Shown here: positions 5,129 through 8,519 of the stretch, in pieces
How positions within the stretch are numbered: position 1 is the first letter of the stretch
How the letters are laid out: every line of letters starts with the position of its first letter
Source of the DNA: Nitrososphaeria archaeon
GTDB taxonomy: Archaea; Thermoproteota; Nitrososphaeria; Geothermarchaeales; JDFR-13
DNA length: 8,519 nucleotides
Direction: 5' to 3'
Assembly: GCA_027000765.1 (NCBI GenBank)
Contig: JALTNJ010000004.1
Span: forward strand, 1-8,519
Program-made: the position numbers and the translations under genes
Notes under the pieces: generated by a model
What the model was told of the DNA's origin: nothing
Seen by the model: only the letters and a program-made list of their open reading frames with translations
The model's database searches: none

Positions 5129-6536
5129 AGATCAATACAATAATGTAATCATTTACGTCCGTCCCTGTGTCCCCTGTTATAAGGGCCCTTCCAAGTGAAT
5201 CAAAAAAGCTATAGCTATCATTCCTCTCCAGCGCATCCTCTATTGAAAGCCCATATTTTAACGCCTCATGCATTGTACATCCATCTATAACTGCCCCTCC
5301 AGCTGGACTTATCCCGTCTCTACCATCTGTATTAAATGCGATGATTGATACTCCATGCATCCCAGCAATCCTACTTATTAATGGTAATAGAAGCTCTTGG
5401 TTACGCCCTCCGATACCATCCCCCTTTAGAGTTACAGTGGTTTCACCACCTATCAATAGAACTGCCGGTGGCTCAATCGGGTTGTTATCCTTGTATACCT
5501 CCTCAATCAAGGCTCCGATTACTTTACTGACCTCCCTAGCCTCACCCTCAAACCGGCTGGTTAGGAGAAAGACGTTGTATCCCTTGGACTCTGCATATGC
5601 CCTCATCATTTTAAGGCCGATACGACCACTACCAACTATTACATTATCAACATTATCAAAAATGGGTTCACCGGGTTTAGGAGTTTCTGGAATAAGCCCT
5701 TCAATACCCTCCATAATCGTTCTTTCGATACTAGTGGGCATGATCCGCCAGAGTTTATAGTAAACTAATATATTCTTAGCATCTTCATATGTCGATAGAT
5801 CGGGAACAGTTGGGCCCGATGCAACCGCTGAGATGTCATCATCGAACACCGAGGATAATACGAGGGATACTGTACGCCTTGGATGTATAATTGAGGCTAG
5901 TCTACCACCTTTAACTTTACTAAGATGCTTCTTAACCACCGCTCTCTCCTTAACATTAAGGCCATGGATCATCATGGTATAATAGGCCTTAACCAATTCG
6001 TCCAAGGATATATTCTCATATGGAATCTCGAAGAGGGAACTGCCGCCTCCACTTACTAGGACTATCACAGTCTCTTCTTCATCGATCTCCATAATAAAGT
6101 CTAAAAGCCTGTTAGAGGAGTTTATTGTATCGTTATTAGGTAGAGGGAAGCCACCATATAAAACTTCCACGCCTTTATTAACCAGATACTCGACATCCGC
6201 CTTTATAAAACGTGTTTTAGGCACTATAATACAGCCATCCTTTACATATTCCTCACTTCTATCGAGGACTCCCCTCATCATTCCGACGACGGCTTTTCCA
6301 AACCCGATCACATAACAACCGTCGCTTATGTCTATAGACCTGTTCCCCTCCTCATCTAACATTATCCGTCTTCCATCTGACGATATGAAGCGGGTAACAG
6401 CTACTGTGGGGTCGGCAGCCTCTAAACCAACAGATAATAAATCCATAATCATCTTATCGGAATATTCACAGGCCCGACAGGGTTTCGCCTTAAATGACTT
6501 TACAAGCCTCTTCCTTATCGATTCAGCTGTAATCAA
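5121..6536 (-). CDS. Glycerate 2-kinase (MOFRL family)
   Basis: It phosphorylates D-glycerate to 2-phosphoglycerate with ATP. In thermoacidophilic archaea this is a step of the non-phosphorylative (and branched) Entner-Doudoroff pathway; elsewhere it serves glycerate or serine catabolism. The protein has 471 residues from the TTG. Motifs (TTG numbering) are IGFGKA (77-82), SGGGSSL (162-168), KHLSKVKGGRLA (203-214), GGETTV (363-368), GIGGRNQE (374-381) and NTDGRDG (402-408), plus a TGTDVND end. These are the N-terminal kinase domain and the C-terminal MOFRL domain. A GTG at 6545-6543 gives three more residues, but that GTG is itself part of a perfect GGAGGTG placed 6 nt before the TTG at 6536-6534. 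The TTG is therefore preferred. The usual His of the HP-x-P motif appears as Phe (GGFPLP). A TATA-like box inside the end of the upstream KaiC-like gene suggests its own promoter. Confidence 0.9.
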   Translation of the reverse strand: MITAESIRKRLVKSFKAKPCRACEYSDKMIMDLLSVGLEAADPTVAVTRFISSDGRRIMLDEEGNRSIDISDGCYVIGFGKAVVGMMRGVLDRSEEYVKDGCIIVPKTRFIKADVEYLVNKGVEVLYGGFPLPNNDTINSSNRLLDFIMEIDEEETVIVLVSGGGSSLFEIPYENISLDELVKAYYTMMIHGLNVKERAVVKKHLSKVKGGRLASIIHPRRTVSLVLSSVFDDDISAVASGPTVPDLSTYEDAKNILVYYKLWRIMPTSIERTIMEGIEGLIPETPKPGEPIFDNVDNVIVGSGRIGLKMMRAYAESKGYNVFLLTSRFEGEAREVSKVIGALIEEVYKDNNPIEPPAVLLIGGETTVTLKGDGIGGRNQELLLPLISRIAGMHGVSIIAFNTDGRDGISPAGGAVIDGCTMHEALKYGLSIEDALERNDSYSFFDSLGRALITGDTGTDVNDYIIVLISI

Positions 6537-6542
6537 CTTATC

Positions 6543-6549
6543 CACCTCC
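6543..6549 (-). promoter_or_regulatory. Shine-Dalgarno deciding the glycerate kinase start
   Basis: The minus strand reads GGAGGTG, 6 nt before the TTG at 6536. The same motif and spacing precede the GTG of cbiN, which supports TTG over the GTG that the motif itself contains. Confidence 0.65.
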
Positions 6550-6571
6550 CAGATGGAGAGATATTAATGAT

Positions 6572-7342
6572 TTATTCAACTTTATAACCCCCCTTCTTAA
6601 TCTTCTTCTTAACACTCTCAGGGAGAGCTACATCTTCCTTTCTCAACATAGTTGGTGCGGTTACCACCAGGCCCTTACCAGGCATTATATGAACCTCATA
6701 TAGGAAGAGACTGTGGTTTGTCTGCCTCATCTTCTCAATCAAGACATATCTCCTTAACATAGAGTTCTTAATGCTTTTTCTAAACCTTATGATGCCATCC
6801 GCAACATGCTCTACTCCAAAGCCGAATGCTTCTGAGGTAGAGATGGCATATTGACTTGTGACTAGTGTAGTCAAATCCCATTTGGATAATATCTTTTTAA
6901 GAGTGTATGAATATTGTCTAGCCATGCTGGGTTTGGCGAGCCAGAAGGCAGACACACTATCTATTACCAGCCTCGTCCTTCCATATCCAAGCTTTTTCTT
7001 GGCTCTTATAACTATATCAACCAGTTCATCGATGTCCAGGTGCCTTAGAGTCCATTCGTCATCACCCATCAACGCATCGATTAGGATAAGCCTTCCCTCG
7101 TTAATAGCTTTGTTAAAGTTGAAACCAAATTGACTTGCTTGATTAATAATAGACTCCCTCGATTCTTCGGTAGTCACATATATGTTATAATCACCTGAAG
7201 ATATTCCCTCAGCAATAAAATGTATACATAAAATGGTTTTACCAGTCCCAGGCTCACCAACAACTGCTACAAAGAATCCCTTTGGGATACCTCCATCCAT
7301 AAGTTTATCTAAAGATGGTACCCCGGTTGATAGCCTCTCCAT
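6572..7342 (-). CDS. KaiC-like / RadA-paralog (aRadC-type) RecA-superfamily ATPase
   Basis: This is a single-domain RecA-fold ATPase of 256 residues. It has a Walker A GEPGTGKT (29-36), a TEES motif with the likely catalytic Glu pair (59-60), Walker B LVIDS (125-129) and a TLVTSQYAIS segment followed by FGFGVEHVADGIIRF, typical of archaeal KaiC-family proteins. One domain instead of KaiC's two and a basic C-terminus (VKKKIKKGGYK) fit the crenarchaeal RadA paralogs exemplified by Sulfolobus SSO2452. That protein binds single-stranded DNA and is reported to restrain RadA-driven strand exchange. A role in recombinational repair is therefore inferred; a signalling role as in GvpD or other KaiC-like proteins is the alternative. 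The gene is divergent from reverse gyrase. Its TATA box is centred 27 bp before the ATG, so the transcript is probably leaderless. The glycerate kinase follows after about 35 nt. Confidence 0.82.
   Translation of the reverse strand: MERLSTGVPSLDKLMDGGIPKGFFVAVVGEPGTGKTILCIHFIAEGISSGDYNIYVTTEESRESIINQASQFGFNFNKAINEGRLILIDALMGDDEWTLRHLDIDELVDIVIRAKKKLGYGRTRLVIDSVSAFWLAKPSMARQYSYTLKKILSKWDLTTLVTSQYAISTSEAFGFGVEHVADGIIRFRKSIKNSMLRRYVLIEKMRQTNHSLFLYEVHIMPGKGLVVTAPTMLRKEDVALPESVKKKIKKGGYKVE
6580..6588 (-). promoter_or_regulatory. Candidate internal TATA box for the glycerate kinase gene
   Basis: The minus strand reads GTTATAAAG, lying within the codons for Gly-Tyr-Lys-Val at the end of the KaiC-like gene. 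Transcription would start near 6558, giving a leader of about 22 nt that contains the GGAGGTG motif. Confidence 0.4.
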
Positions 7343-7364
7343 ATGACCCCCAAAAAAATAAAAT

Positions 7365-7374
7365 GTATATAAAG
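7365..7374 (-). promoter_or_regulatory. TATA box of the KaiC-like gene (leaderless)
   Basis: The minus strand reads CTTTATATAC, centred near 7369. The usual 26-27 bp spacing puts the transcription start within a base or two of the ATG at 7342, so the message should have almost no leader. Confidence 0.6.
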
Positions 7375-7405
7375 CTAAATATACGGGGACGCCTCAGTGG
7401 ACATA

Positions 7406-7415
7406 GTTAAATATT
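7406..7415 (+). promoter_or_regulatory. Candidate TATA box of reverse gyrase
   Basis: GTTAAATATT is centred near 7410. Transcription would start near 7436, just before the GGTGA Shine-Dalgarno. A near copy (GTTTAAATATT, 7428-7438) lies about 22 bp downstream, but it would start transcription inside the gene, so it is less likely to be the box in use. Confidence 0.45.
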
Positions 7416-7438
7416 CCACAGATACAGTTTAAATATTT

Positions 7439-7443
7439 GGTGA
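7439..7443 (+). promoter_or_regulatory. Shine-Dalgarno of reverse gyrase
   Basis: GGTGA is placed 6 nt before the TTG at 7450. It supports that start, since the nearby ATG at 7445 is in another frame and the first in-frame ATG (7507) would cut into the zinc-finger region. Confidence 0.6.
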
Positions 7444-7449
7444 AATGTT

Positions 7450-8519
7450 TTGCCGGAAGGCGATAATACAATTGTTCTAGATGTAGATAGAGTCCATGGA
7501 AACTATATGCATAGCTGTATAAATTGCCATGGAGAGAATGAAGACTATAGGCTATCCCGGGGACTACCATGCATTAGGTGTATCCCGGATGTCGTTGAGA
7601 AACCGGATATAGAGGAACTATATAAAATTATGAAGAAGATTGGAACACTCAAAAAAACATATAGAGAGTTATATAAGCTCCATAGGGGGCTAGAAGAATT
7701 AAACAAATTATTTTATAAGACTCTTGAAAGTAGACCGTGGAGTGCCCAAAGAACTTGGGCAACTAGGGTCTTAAAAGGCGAGAGCTTCTCGATTGTGGCT
7801 CCTACAGGAGTGGGTAAAACCCTATTTGGTATGATCATGAGCCTATATCTTGGAAGTAAAAAGAAGAAATGTTATATTATAGTTCCTACAACACCCCTAG
7901 TTAATCAAGTATATGGAAGGCTGGTCGAATTCTCACATAAAGCGGGATTAGATGTAGATATCGTCGCATATCATTCCCAGATAAAGAGTAGGAAGAAGGT
8001 TTTGAAGAAAATTAGAGAAGGTGAGTATAATATACTGGTTACCACCAGCCAATTTATCGCGAGGAGATTCGATGCACTAGAGGGGACAAAGTTTCACTTC
8101 ATCTTCGTTGATGACGTTGACGCTATTCTAAGAAGTAGCAGAAACATAGATAGGGTGCTACAGTTACTAGGCTTCACCCAGGAGAGTATATCGACCACAC
8201 TAGAACTTATACGCTTAAAGACAAATATTATGAGGACCAGAGATGATGAAGAGAGAAAGCGGCTTTTAGCTGAGATGGAGAAGCTTAGGAAAAAGCTAGA
8301 GAAACTTAGAAAGAGGGATAGGGGTATACTTATCGTCTCCTCTGCAACAGGTAGGCCTAGGGGGATGAGGGTTAAACTCTTCAGGGAACTACTGGGATTC
8401 CAAGTAGGATATAGGTCTGAGACGTTGAGGAATATTGTTGACGCATACATCCGCCCAAGGGGTGATGACATTCTTAAAGTTGTTTATAAACTTGTCTCCA
8501 GACTAGGCGGGGGTGGGCT
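7450..8519 (+). CDS. rgy: Reverse gyrase, N-terminal helicase-like part (3' end outside window)
   Basis: Reverse gyrase introduces positive supercoils into DNA and is found in hyperthermophiles and some thermophiles. It joins an SF2 helicase-like half to a type IA topoisomerase. The 356 visible residues hold the N-terminal zinc finger (C23-x2-C26 and C41-x2-C44, with the conserved RLSRGLPC between), a Q-type motif RPWSAQRTW, Walker A APTGVGKT (117-124), the PTTPLVNQ motif, Walker B DDVD (221-224), a charged coiled-coil insert (about 246-290, EEMEKLRKKLEKL-like) and the SAT motif (298-300). It ends in the LGGGG region before the next helicase motif. The topoisomerase half is beyond the edge. 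The start is TTG at 7450: the frame has a stop at 7441-7443, and GGTGA lies 6 nt upstream. No standard ATG fits before the zinc finger. The gene was recognised from these motifs by direct translation. Confidence 0.97.
   Translation, partial: MPEGDNTIVLDVDRVHGNYMHSCINCHGENEDYRLSRGLPCIRCIPDVVEKPDIEELYKIMKKIGTLKKTYRELYKLHRGLEELNKLFYKTLESRPWSAQRTWATRVLKGESFSIVAPTGVGKTLFGMIMSLYLGSKKKKCYIIVPTTPLVNQVYGRLVEFSHKAGLDVDIVAYHSQIKSRKKVLKKIREGEYNILVTTSQFIARRFDALEGTKFHFIFVDDVDAILRSSRNIDRVLQLLGFTQESISTTLELIRLKTNIMRTRDDEERKRLLAEMEKLRKKLEKLRKRDRGILIVSSATGRPRGMRVKLFRELLGFQVGYRSETLRNIVDAYIRPRGDDILKVVYKLVSRLGGGG

Noticed and set aside
5341..5760. Two plus-strand frames opposite the glycerate kinase
   Set aside because: They are shadows of the MOFRL domain region, with Ser/Pro/Leu-rich products and no start signal.
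7445..7447. ATG as start of reverse gyrase
   Set aside because: It is out of frame with the zinc-finger and helicase motifs. The TTG at 7450 is in frame and better placed after GGTGA.
8094..8471. 125-residue minus-strand frame opposite reverse gyrase
   Set aside because: Its Ser/Leu/Phe-rich composition comes from reading the Lys/Glu/Arg-rich coiled-coil insert of reverse gyrase backwards.
1..8519. CRISPR array, insertion sequence, tRNA or rRNA
   Set aside because: No regularly spaced repeats, transposase motifs, terminal inverted repeats or cloverleaf-like segments were seen on either strand.

Overview
The window is a protein-coding stretch of a hyperthermophilic archaeon, most probably a member of the Thermoproteota (Crenarchaeota). 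The strongest evidence is the 5' part of a reverse gyrase gene, which marks (hyper)thermophiles. Other support comes from a DUF2258/ThermoDBP-like single-stranded-DNA-binding protein, a single-domain KaiC/RadA-paralog ATPase, a type III-like prepilin/prearchaellin peptidase, AT-rich archaeal TATA boxes, Shine-Dalgarno motifs of GGAGGTG/GGTGA type, frequent TTG and GTG starts, and heavy use of AGG/AGA and ATA codons. I cannot assign a genus from sequence alone.

Layout, left to right. (1) 1-1242, minus strand: a cbiM-cbiN-cbiQ operon for a group I ECF transporter of cobalt or nickel. cbiQ is cut by the window edge and overlaps cbiN. (2) 1243-1401: its promoter region, with a 10-bp direct repeat that looks like an operator. 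(3) 1402-4002, minus strand: AmrS-type radical SAM enzyme, an A24-family prepilin peptidase and a MobA-like nucleotidyltransferase with a C-terminal extension. Gaps are 25 nt (MobA to peptidase) and 65 nt (peptidase to AmrS), so the last two genes may share a transcript. (4) 4076-4423, minus strand: the DUF2258-like protein, divergent across a 162-bp promoter region from dcd (4586-5128, plus strand). (5) 5121-6536, minus strand: an MOFRL-family glycerate 2-kinase, convergent with dcd and overlapping it by 8 nt. (6) 6572-7342, minus strand: a KaiC/aRadC-like ATPase with a likely leaderless promoter. (7) 7450-8519, plus strand: reverse gyrase, cut by the right edge.

The functions fall into three themes: metal uptake (CbiMNQ); DNA maintenance and nucleotide hygiene (DUF2258, dCTP deaminase, RadA paralog, reverse gyrase); and scattered metabolic or processing enzymes (glycerate kinase, radical SAM enzyme, MobA-like enzyme, peptidase). 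No mobile element, CRISPR array, rRNA or tRNA was seen. No stretch over 300 bp lacks a gene; the longest gaps are 1243-1401, 4424-4585 and 7343-7449.

I see no convincing undescribed multi-gene system. The points most worth following are the cbiM operator-like repeats, the altered active-site motif of the dCTP deaminase, the C-terminal extension of the MobA-like protein, corrected starts for several genes, and the KaiC-like/reverse gyrase divergent pair.
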